From positions 1-11,018 of the forward strand of contig CASBQH010000442.1 in NCBI GenBank assembly GCA_949127695.1: a stretch of 11,018 nucleotides of DNA. The letters are read 5' to 3'. The notes under the pieces were generated by a model. That model saw only the letters and a program-made list of their open reading frames with translations, was not told the DNA's origin and searched no databases. Position numbers and translations under genes: made by a program. Below are positions 5,330 through 11,018 of the stretch, piece by piece (the first letter of the stretch is position 1; each line of letters begins with the position of its first letter). The DNA is from Synechococcales cyanobacterium PMM_0073. Its GTDB lineage: Bacteria; Cyanobacteriota; Cyanobacteriia; Elainellales; Elainellaceae.

Positions 5330-6148
5330 ATGACAACCCTGACGGACAGACTCTCTCCTGAACTGCTGGATGTTTTTGCCCCTTGGCTCTTTGCTTTGGG
5401 CGTCAACGGGCTGCTGCTGTTGCTGGCTTGGTTTGCGCCCAAAAAGCTGCTCACCCCAGCGGGATTGCTCCATGCAGGCATCCTGGGCGTGATTCTCTGG
5501 GGCAGCTTGGGCTGGCGCGGCTATTTATTAATGCTGGTCTATTTTGGCGTCGGCTCAGCCGTGACCCGAATTGGCATGGCGCAAAAAGAAGCCGCCGGAA
5601 TTGCCGAAAAGCGATCAGGAGCCAGAGGGCCAGAAAACGTTTGGGGTTCGGCATTGGTGGCCGCAGTCTGTGCGCTGAGTATTTATCTAATCAACAGCTT
5701 TGAGGAGACTTGGGTGCAGCCCGTGACTGAGCTATTGCTGTTGGGCTATGTGGCCAGCATTAGCACCAAGCTCTCAGATACCTGCGCCAGCGAAGTCGGC
5801 AAAGCCTACGGCAAGCGCACGTTTTTAATTACCACCCTTCAGCCCGTGGAGCGCGGCACCGAAGGCGCAGTCAGCTTAGAAGGCACGCTGGCTGGCATTC
5901 TGGGTTCGGCGATTTTGGCCTCAACCGGCTGGGCGCTGGGGCTAATTTACCCGATTGATATTGCAATCTGCATGGGAGCCGCTTTTGTAGCCACGAACCT
6001 GGAGAGCGTGATTGGCGCAACCCTCCAGGCCAAATTTGACTGGTTGACCAACGAAGTTGTAAATGTGATCAACACGCTGATTGGTGCGGTGACGGCAGTG
6101 CTAATTGCCGTGGTGGCCTTGGCGACGCTGACGGCGCTGCGCGCTTAG
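5330..6148 (+). CDS. DUF92 / VTE6-like integral membrane protein, probable phytyl-phosphate kinase family
   Basis: 272-residue multi-pass inner or thylakoid membrane protein of the DUF92 (TIGR00297) family. In plants and cyanobacteria, VTE6-type members phosphorylate phytyl-phosphate to phytyl-diphosphate, recycling chlorophyll-derived phytol for tocopherol and related prenyl-lipids. Hydrophobic segments lie near 17-35, 44-60, 63-80, 105-122, 131-145, 186-220 and 246-270. Conserved polar motifs are ARGPENVWGSA (98-108), STKLSDTCASEVGKAYGK (145-162, with Asp150), GTEGAVSLEGTLAG (176-189), NLESVIGA (223-230) and NEVVNVINTLIGA (241-253). The frame is open to ATG 5255, but the extra 25 residues are partly encoded by the 14-bp repeat and lack conservation; ATG 5330 with GGCGAGAAG upstream is preferred. 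Located after trpS and convergent with the SDR gene. Family sure; the exact substrate is inferred. Confidence 0.88.
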   Translation: MTTLTDRLSPELLDVFAPWLFALGVNGLLLLLAWFAPKKLLTPAGLLHAGILGVILWGSLGWRGYLLMLVYFGVGSAVTRIGMAQKEAAGIAEKRSGARGPENVWGSALVAAVCALSIYLINSFEETWVQPVTELLLLGYVASISTKLSDTCASEVGKAYGKRTFLITTLQPVERGTEGAVSLEGTLAGILGSAILASTGWALGLIYPIDIAICMGAAFVATNLESVIGATLQAKFDWLTNEVVNVINTLIGAVTAVLIAVVALATLTALRA

Positions 6149-6173
6149 ATCTCTGACGCTCTTAGTCTGCTAA

Positions 6174-6188
6174 CAGCCTTAGAGGCTG
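6174..6188. terminator. Small hairpin between convergent genes
   Basis: CAGCCT (6174-6179), loop TAG, AGGCTG (6183-6188). The perfect 6-bp stem lies 25 bp after the DUF92 stop and spans the SDR stop codon on the other strand. With no U-run on either side, it is at best a weak bidirectional termination or RNA-end structure. Confidence 0.3.
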
Positions 6189-7066
6189 ATATAGCGGCGC
6201 AAAAAGGCTTCTAGGGTTTCAAGCTGAAAGCCAAACGTAGATTCTAAAATCTCTAGCTCAGCGGGCTTACAGAAAAACTCGTTGGCCAGCAGGGTTCGCA
6301 ATGTGCCCAGCGAAGTTTGAGCGACGGGGTTGACTAGCCCCAGCAGGCTTCGCAGCCCGTCAATTGCCATCAATGGCGGATTGATCACAATTGGCTCGCT
6401 GTTAAAGATGCGGCTAAAAATTTGTGGAATCTCTTGGCGCTGGAGGGCTTCTGGGCCGCCTACCGCCAGCGTTTGGTTCAGCGCGGCGGGCGTAGTGGCT
6501 GAAGCTGCTGCCATCCGTGCCAGATCGTCAGTGCTGATGATCGAACTGCGAGACTGCGGATCGCCCACCAGCAGGTAGATGCCCGTTTGGCGAAACTGCT
6601 CAGCCAGCGGCAGCAAATTTGAGCTAAACCCAGAAGGCCGCAAAATCGTGAAGCCGAGGCTGCTGGCCGCTAGCTGCTGCTCAATCGCCCATTTGGCCTT
6701 AAATACCGGCGCATCTTCATAGCCGCGATCGGCTCCTAGCACCGAAATAAACGTCAGGTGCGCCACGCCTGCTGCCTGCGCCGCTGCGATCAGATCTCGG
6801 TTGGCTCGATAGTCTAGCGCCTCTGCCCCGCCGCGACTAGAGGCATTTGAGCCATGGGCGCTGATCACAAACTGCACGCCCTTGCAGGCTTGCTGAAGAT
6901 CGCGCTCAGACTGGAGATCGCCAATAAAAATTTCAGCCCCCCGATGTTCGAGTTCGCCGTAGCGTGAGCTGAGCTGTACAAAAGCTCTGACGGGCTGGTT
7001 CTGCTCGTGCAGCAGACGCAGAATTCGCCGTCCCAGTCCGCCTGTCGCACCTGTGACCAAAAACAT
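6179..7066 (-). CDS. Atypical SDR-family NAD(P)-binding protein (NmrA-like)
   Basis: 295 residues. An N-terminal Rossmann fold begins at the first residue: LVTGATGGLGRR with GxxGxxG at Gly6-Gly12. Asp50 in GDLQ follows beta-3, and FVISAHGS lies at the nicotinamide side. Further on come FISVLGAD (107-113) and LRPSGF (142-147), the latter typical of atypical/extended SDRs and NmrA-like proteins. The classical catalytic Tyr-x-x-x-Lys appears as VFKAKW, with Phe122 in place of Tyr but lysines at 123 and 125, so standard SDR oxidoreductase chemistry is doubtful; several such proteins act as redox sensors or assembly factors. Substrate not recognised. ATG is supported by GGAG 8 nt upstream. It lies 39 bp downstream of the GNAT gene on the same strand, so an operon is likely. 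It resembles Ycf39-type proteins only at family level. Confidence 0.85.
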   Translation of the reverse strand: MFLVTGATGGLGRRILRLLHEQNQPVRAFVQLSSRYGELEHRGAEIFIGDLQSERDLQQACKGVQFVISAHGSNASSRGGAEALDYRANRDLIAAAQAAGVAHLTFISVLGADRGYEDAPVFKAKWAIEQQLAASSLGFTILRPSGFSSNLLPLAEQFRQTGIYLLVGDPQSRSSIISTDDLARMAAASATTPAALNQTLAVGGPEALQRQEIPQIFSRIFNSEPIVINPPLMAIDGLRSLLGLVNPVAQTSLGTLRTLLANEFFCKPAELEILESTFGFQLETLEAFLRRYISL

Positions 7067-7074
7067 AAGTATGG

Positions 7075-7078
7075 CTCC
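7075..7078 (-). promoter_or_regulatory. Shine-Dalgarno of SDR gene
   Basis: GGAG on the - strand (CTCC on +) sits 8 nt before the SDR ATG at 7066 and supports that start. Confidence 0.55.
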
Positions 7079-7083
7079 AAAAA

Positions 7084-7105
7084 ATCTGCGAAACGATCTG
7101 CGAAA
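7084..7105 (-). repeat. 12-bp tandem repeat in GNAT-SDR spacer
   Basis: ATCTGCGAAA (+ strand) occurs at 7084-7093 and 7096-7105, separated by CG, giving a 12-bp period. It fills most of the 39-bp gap between the GNAT stop and the SDR ribosome binding site. Confidence 0.7.
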
Positions 7106-7819
7106 TTACTGGACGCGCTTTTGCAGAAAGAGCTGTCGCGACTGCCCCAGCATCAGGCTGAGCGGGTTGGTTTCAATCCGGCGCACCCGATAGCCTGCTT
7201 TCCAATAGAGCTTTCTGGCCGCATGGTTGCTCTCCAGCACATGTAAATAAAGATCGCTAAAGCCCCAGTCGAGGACAATCCGCTCAGAGAGCTGGAGCAG
7301 CATTTGGGCAACGCCCTGCCGCCGGTACTCAGCCTGGACAGCCAGATTAGACAGGTAGAGATACTTCTGATTCCAGGGCTGAAGCAGCGAGGGATTCTTG
7401 AGATTGACCTCGACGCTGCCGACAATCGTATCGCTGCTAGAGAGCAGACTCAGAGCCGGTGACTGCAAGATGGGCTCTTTGCATCCGGGTCTAACGGCGA
7501 CTAAACAGGCGTAATGCTCGCCCCGGCTGTGCATTCGGCTTCTGAGATCCTCATAGATGCCGGTTTTGAGCAGCGGATAGAACCAGCGCATCCAGCCTTC
7601 TGACTTGTGGAAGCTGCTGGCCAACACTTCAGATAATGCCGCCAAATCGGCCTGTCTCACCGTGCGAATGATAAAGGGGCTGGGAGCCGGATTCAGCACC
7701 GATTCTAGGCCAGATGACGGCGGTAGCTCAGGTAAGGTGGGGGGCAGAACATTCGGCTGCTGATTCGGGCGCTGATTCGGGCGCGGCATAGACATGCGGT
7801 TAGAAATCGAGGATGCCAT
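7106..7819 (-). CDS. GNAT-family N-acetyltransferase with Pro/Asn/Gln-rich N-terminus
   Basis: 237 residues. Residues 1-47 are low complexity (RPNQ repeats, then Pro/Leu-rich). The GNAT domain runs from about 48 (PFIIRTVRQADLAAL) to 232. Motif A, the acetyl-CoA pyrophosphate-binding loop, is LSNLAVQAEYRRQGVAQMLL (156-175) with the core RRQGVA. Motif B is LHVLESNHAARKLYWKAGYR (192-211), with Tyr205 in the position of the usual general acid. It would transfer acetyl from acetyl-CoA to an amine; the acceptor cannot be told. The resemblance is to the cyanobacterial/plastid type of protein acetyltransferases, a family-level inference. ATG 7819 gives the longest protein, but a TACAAT box ends one base before it, so translation may start at Met9 or Met11. 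Neighbour: the SDR gene downstream; divergent from the CyaC-like gene across 254 bp. Confidence 0.87.
   Translation of the reverse strand: MASSISNRMSMPRPNQRPNQQPNVLPPTLPELPPSSGLESVLNPAPSPFIIRTVRQADLAALSEVLASSFHKSEGWMRWFYPLLKTGIYEDLRSRMHSRGEHYACLVAVRPGCKEPILQSPALSLLSSSDTIVGSVEVNLKNPSLLQPWNQKYLYLSNLAVQAEYRRQGVAQMLLQLSERIVLDWGFSDLYLHVLESNHAARKLYWKAGYRVRRIETNPLSLMLGQSRQLFLQKRVQ
7751..7786 (-). repeat. 12-bp tandem units in GNAT N-terminus
   Basis: ATTCGG (+ strand) begins at 7751, 7763 and 7775, an exact 12-bp period with CTGCTG, GCGCTG and GCGCGG between. On the coding strand it gives the RPNQ-RPNQ-QPN stretch. In frame, outside the catalytic domain. Confidence 0.75.
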
Positions 7820-7873
7820 TATTGTAAACTTGAGCGCCAGTTAGCGGCTTGGCGAAGATTAAAGCCCAGCTCA

Positions 7874-7914
7874 TTATGCCCAGCTCGTTATTATGCCCAG
7901 CCCGTTATGCCCAG
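7874..7914. repeat. TTATGCCCAG triplicate in divergent spacer
   Basis: TTATGCCCAG occurs at 7874-7883, 7891-7900 and 7905-7914 (spacings 17 and 14), with a related partial copy at about 7863. It lies between the GNAT gene and the CyaC-like gene, so it could be a binding-site cluster for either promoter or a decayed tandem array. Confidence 0.6.
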
Positions 7915-7923
7915 AGTTAGATT

Positions 7924-8051
7924 GGGCAGTCTGTAGGATATCTTGCTCCTCTAGTCTAGATATTTACCGAGCTTATCTCTGTTTGCTTAGACTCGCTTCT
8001 GCCTCAATAATAAGGGCAGTCTGTAAACGGACGACCTCTGCCCAACTGCCC
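7924..8051. promoter_or_regulatory. GGGCAGT direct and inverted repeats upstream of CyaC-like gene
   Basis: The 12-mer GGGCAGTCTGTA is present at 7924-7935 and identically at 8014-8025, 90 bp apart. The second copy is also half of an inverted repeat: GGGCAGT (8014-8020), 24 nt, ACTGCCC (8045-8051). The second pair begins just after the putative -10 and lies in the predicted leader, so it could be an operator pair with looping or a leader stem. No known regulator motif is recognised. Confidence 0.45.
7983..8011 (+). promoter_or_regulatory. Putative sigma70-type promoter of CyaC-like gene
   Basis: TTGCTT (7983-7988), 17 bp, AATAAT (8006-8011). The -10 matches consensus at five of six bases, the -35 only in TTG, and the spacing is ideal. 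The implied start near 8018 gives a leader of about 55 nt to ATG 8074. Confidence 0.4.
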
Positions 8052-8073
8052 TCAGCTGGATGAAGCGCGGTGT

Positions 8074-11018
8074 ATGAAATCTTCTAACCTGCAAAAAACA
8101 GCCATTCTGGTGGTAGATGACGAGCCGGATAACCTCGACTTGCTCTACCGCACCTTTCACCGTGAGTTCAAGGTGCTGCGCGCTGACAATGGCCCTGCGG
8201 CACTAGAGATGCTGGCTGAACTGGGCGAAGTGGCCGTGATTATCTCTGATCAGCGGATGCCGATGATGAGCGGCACCGAGTTTCTCAGCCTCACCGCCAC
8301 CCAATATCCCGACAGCATTCGGATCATTCTCACCGGCTACACCGACGTGGGCGATCTAGTCGATGCGATCAACTCTGGCAAGGTGTTTAAGTATGTCACC
8401 AAGCCCTGGAACGAAGAAGAGCTGAAAACCGTGGTGCGGCAGGCGGTCGATACCCATAATGTCTTAAAAACCCGCACCCAAGAGCTGCGGCGCACCCTGC
8501 GCCAAGAGTCATTGCTGAATGCCGTCGCCACCTCAATTCGGCAGGCTTCTAGCTACTCAACCCTGCTACAAACCCTGGTGGATACGGTGGGGCAAATGTT
8601 TGAGGTAGACCACTGTCTGCTCCGCCCCCATGCCCAGCCGCAGAATACTTTTGTCTACCAGGCTCCCCAGCTCAGCGCTCCGGTGTCGCTAGCCCTGCTC
8701 CAGACGAGATTCTGGGACAGCTCAGAGATTCAGGTACTCCACGATGTGGCCGATCTGAGCGAGACTGATTCCAGGCGGTCAGCCTACCAGACGGCTCAGG
8801 TGGCCGCTAGCCTAGTTCTGCCGCTGGCCTATAAGCAAGAGCCGATTGCAATGCTGGCCTTACAGCAGCAGCAGCCCCGCCAGTGGCAAGCGGACGAAAT
8901 CGCGCTAATTACCCTGGTGGCAGCACAGGCGGCTCCGGCGCTGTCGCAGGCGTTGGCCTATGAGCAGGCGCAGGCATTGGCCAAGCGTGAGGCGCTGGTG
9001 AATACCATTACCGCCGCCATTCGCTCTAGCCTCGATCCAGAAGCAATCTTTGCGGCGATTACCCAGCAACTGGGGCAGGCGCTGCATGTAGATGGCTGCG
9101 CCCTGTCGCTTTGGACAGCAGAAGATCAGTTTGTCCGATGCGTGGGGCTGCATGACGCCTTTTTGCCTGCCGGAGCGCGTCCAGAGCTGCCGCAGTCTGT
9201 GGCACCCATTGAGGGCAATCCGCTGCTGCAACAGCTCCTGACCACGCAGGCTCCAGTGGTGGTCGCTGACTTGAGCCAGCAGGAAGTGATCAATCCAGAT
9301 CTGCCGCTGCGCTCAGCGGCGAGGGCGCTGCTGGTGGTGCCGCTGATCTATGACGGCAAGATTATTGGCAGTATTTCGCTGCGCCAAATTCACCAGCCGC
9401 GTGTCTGGGCACAGACTGAGGTCGATCTGGCGCAGGCGGTGGCAGCGCAGGCGGCCATTGCTGTGCATCAGTCGCAGCTGTACGAAACCACGCGCCAACA
9501 GGCCGAACAGCTGCGCGCCCTGGATCGCCAGAAGACGGAGTTTTTCCAAAATATTTCGCATGAGTTCCGGACGCCGCTAACGCTGACCATTGGCCCGCTG
9601 GAGTCTGCGGTGGCGCAGCAGGCAGGGCTGAGCTTAGATCAGTCGGTGATTGCGCTTCGCAACTCGCGGCGACTGCTGCGGCTGGTAAATCAGCTGCTAG
9701 ATTTGCAGCGGCTTGATGCCGGACAGATGCAGTCCAGCTTTCGCCCCTGTGATCCGCAGCAGTTTATTAGCCAAATTGTCGAGGCATTTCGGCCTTATTG
9801 CCAGAAGAAGCAGCTCAGCCTGACGGCCAGCGTCGCGCCCTGTCAACCGCTCTATCTCGATGCCGAAAAATTTGACAAGGTGCTCTACAACCTGCTCTCC
9901 AATGCGATCAAGTTTACGGAAGCGGGCGGACAGATTCAGCTCTCTCTAAAGGCTGAGGCATCCTATTGCTTGATCCAAGTTAGCGACAGCGGCATTGGAA
10001 TTCGAGCTGATCAAATTCCCTATCTATTTGATCGCTTCCGGCAGGCGGACGGTTCGGCGAGCCGCAGCTATGAGGGTAGTGGGCTGGGGCTGGCGCTGGT
10101 CAAAGAGCTGGTTGAGCTGCATGGGGGCAAGGTGCAGGTTGAGTCTACCTATGGCAGCGGCACTTGCTTCACCATTCGGCTGCCCTGGGGCAAAGCGCAT
10201 CTGCCCACTCAGCAGGTGCTTGACTTACCCGTTGAGCTAGAGCAGAGTCGGGCGGCGGTGGAGCTAGCAGATATTGAGACTGAGCTGCAAGCCTTCCAGC
10301 CTGCTGAGCTGCTGGCTCCAGCTGCTGGCAGATCCACCGCTTTAGCCATTGCTGTTATCACTACATCAGCCAAGCTGCTGGTTGTAGATGACAATCCCGA
10401 CATGCGCGGCTATGTCTCTGGCATTTTGCGACAGGCGGGCTACGAGATCTGGACGGCTAGACAGGGCGCAGAAGGCTATGAGGTCGCCAAAGCCCAAAGC
10501 CCTGACCTGATTGTGACGGATTTAATGATGCCAGTTGTGTCGGGTCTAGAGCTGATTGAGCGAGTCCGCCGAGATCCAGCTCTGCAAGGCACGCCGATCG
10601 TGCTGCTGACGGCCAAAGCCGATGAAAATACCCGGATTGAGGGCGCGGAAACCGGAGCAGATGCCTATCTCTCCAAGCCCTTCAACGACCGAGAGCTGCT
10701 GGCCGAGGTGCGGAATCTGCTGGCGCTGAAAGCCAACGAGCGCCGAGTGGCCGAGCTAAATACCTATTTAACCCAGTCGGTGTTGCAGCGGTTTTTGCCA
10801 CCCGCGCTGGTGCAGAAAGCATCGGAAGGCAACCTGACGCTTGATCTGCGCCCTGAGCCTCGGCTGATTACCGTGCTGTTTAGCGATATTGTTGGCTTTA
10901 CCCAGCTTTCAAATACGCTGCGGTCGCGCCGGGTGGCCGAGCTGCTGAATGAATATCTCTCGGTGATGACCCGCGCCATTTTTGACAACGGCGGCACGGT
11001 CGATAAATTTATTGGCGA
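8074..11018 (+). CDS. cyaC: CyaC-like hybrid sensor kinase / class III adenylate cyclase (3' truncated by window edge)
   Basis: 981 full codons with no stop, running off the edge. Domains in order: receiver 1 (9-125; acidic pair Asp15/16, phospho-acceptor Asp59, Thr87, Lys110 in KYVTKPW); GAF 1 (about 149-300); GAF 2 (about 307-475); HisKA with H-box SHEFRTP, His496; HATPase with N-box around Asn606/Asn610, G1 DSGIG (638-642) and G2 GSGLG (668-672); Ala/Glu-rich linker; receiver 2 (768-885; Asp772/773, Asp816, Thr846, Lys868); a helical connector; class III cyclase from about 930, with FSDIVGFT giving metal-binding Asp938. VDKFIG has Lys978 where adenylate cyclases carry the adenine-selecting lysine, so cAMP is the expected product. 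This layout matches CyaC of filamentous cyanobacteria, in which autophosphorylation and transfer to the receiver activate the cyclase. The cut falls in codon 982, where the second metal-binding Asp is expected. The GAFs lack an obvious bilin-cysteine motif. Confidence 0.93.
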   Translation, partial: MKSSNLQKTAILVVDDEPDNLDLLYRTFHREFKVLRADNGPAALEMLAELGEVAVIISDQRMPMMSGTEFLSLTATQYPDSIRIILTGYTDVGDLVDAINSGKVFKYVTKPWNEEELKTVVRQAVDTHNVLKTRTQELRRTLRQESLLNAVATSIRQASSYSTLLQTLVDTVGQMFEVDHCLLRPHAQPQNTFVYQAPQLSAPVSLALLQTRFWDSSEIQVLHDVADLSETDSRRSAYQTAQVAASLVLPLAYKQEPIAMLALQQQQPRQWQADEIALITLVAAQAAPALSQALAYEQAQALAKREALVNTITAAIRSSLDPEAIFAAITQQLGQALHVDGCALSLWTAEDQFVRCVGLHDAFLPAGARPELPQSVAPIEGNPLLQQLLTTQAPVVVADLSQQEVINPDLPLRSAARALLVVPLIYDGKIIGSISLRQIHQPRVWAQTEVDLAQAVAAQAAIAVHQSQLYETTRQQAEQLRALDRQKTEFFQNISHEFRTPLTLTIGPLESAVAQQAGLSLDQSVIALRNSRRLLRLVNQLLDLQRLDAGQMQSSFRPCDPQQFISQIVEAFRPYCQKKQLSLTASVAPCQPLYLDAEKFDKVLYNLLSNAIKFTEAGGQIQLSLKAEASYCLIQVSDSGIGIRADQIPYLFDRFRQADGSASRSYEGSGLGLALVKELVELHGGKVQVESTYGSGTCFTIRLPWGKAHLPTQQVLDLPVELEQSRAAVELADIETELQAFQPAELLAPAAGRSTALAIAVITTSAKLLVVDDNPDMRGYVSGILRQAGYEIWTARQGAEGYEVAKAQSPDLIVTDLMMPVVSGLELIERVRRDPALQGTPIVLLTAKADENTRIEGAETGADAYLSKPFNDRELLAEVRNLLALKANERRVAELNTYLTQSVLQRFLPPALVQKASEGNLTLDLRPEPRLITVLFSDIVGFTQLSNTLRSRRVAELLNEYLSVMTRAIFDNGGTVDKFIG

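Noticed and set aside
8905..9231. - strand 108-residue open frame inside the CyaC-like gene
   Set aside because: Antisense shadow of conserved GAF coding sequence; no start signal or domain of its own.
8074..11018. Cyanobacteriochrome / phytochrome photoreceptor
   Set aside because: The two GAF domains lack a visible bilin-binding Cys-His motif; the CyaC architecture explains the gene better.

Overview
The window reads as chromosomal DNA of a cyanobacterium. The evidence is a large receiver-GAF-GAF-histidine kinase-receiver-cyclase protein with the architecture of cyanobacterial CyaC, a DUF92/VTE6-type membrane protein (phytyl-phosphate kinase family), a PPK1 and a bacterial-type TrpS, and a DUF4231 (SLATT) protein of the kind common in cyanobacteria. 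By eye I found no copy of the HIP1 octamer GCGATCGC, so this is probably not one of the HIP1-rich lineages. I cannot name the genus.

Layout, left to right. (1) The C-terminal half of polyphosphate kinase ppk1, entering from the left edge. (2) An accessory-looking block at about 1.37-4.2 kb. It holds a soluble TRPM-type SLOG (LSDAT) nucleotide-sensor protein, a two-transmembrane SLATT protein with a repeat-encoded N-terminal extension, and a small predicted secreted protein of unknown role, with repeat-rich spacers between them. (3) trpS followed by the DUF92 gene on the + strand. (4) Two - strand genes, a GNAT acetyltransferase and downstream of it an atypical SDR oxidoreductase, convergent with DUF92. 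(5) A divergent spacer carrying a plausible promoter and GGGCAGT repeats. (6) The first 981 codons of a CyaC-like hybrid sensor kinase/adenylate cyclase that runs off the right edge.

The most interesting content is the SLOG + SLATT dyad. Comparative genomics has predicted such pairs to be nucleotide-activated membrane effector systems in conflict or stress signalling: the SLOG protein would sense or process a nucleotide-type ligand and the SLATT protein would perturb the membrane. This copy is surrounded by unusual sequence. There is an octamer array (8 x 8 bp) and two hairpins in front of the SLATT gene, and a 22-unit tetranucleotide tract inside its 5' coding region. Because 4 is not a multiple of 3, that tract could in principle switch the gene on and off by slippage.

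A second theme is that short tandem repeats appear in almost every spacer and low-complexity coding stretch. Periods are 4, 8, 12 (six times) and 14 bp, so most are multiples of four. Within genes the repeats are in frame as four-residue units (AQPS in PPK1, SQPx in SLATT, RPNQ in the GNAT). The remaining genes look like ordinary housekeeping or signalling genes.
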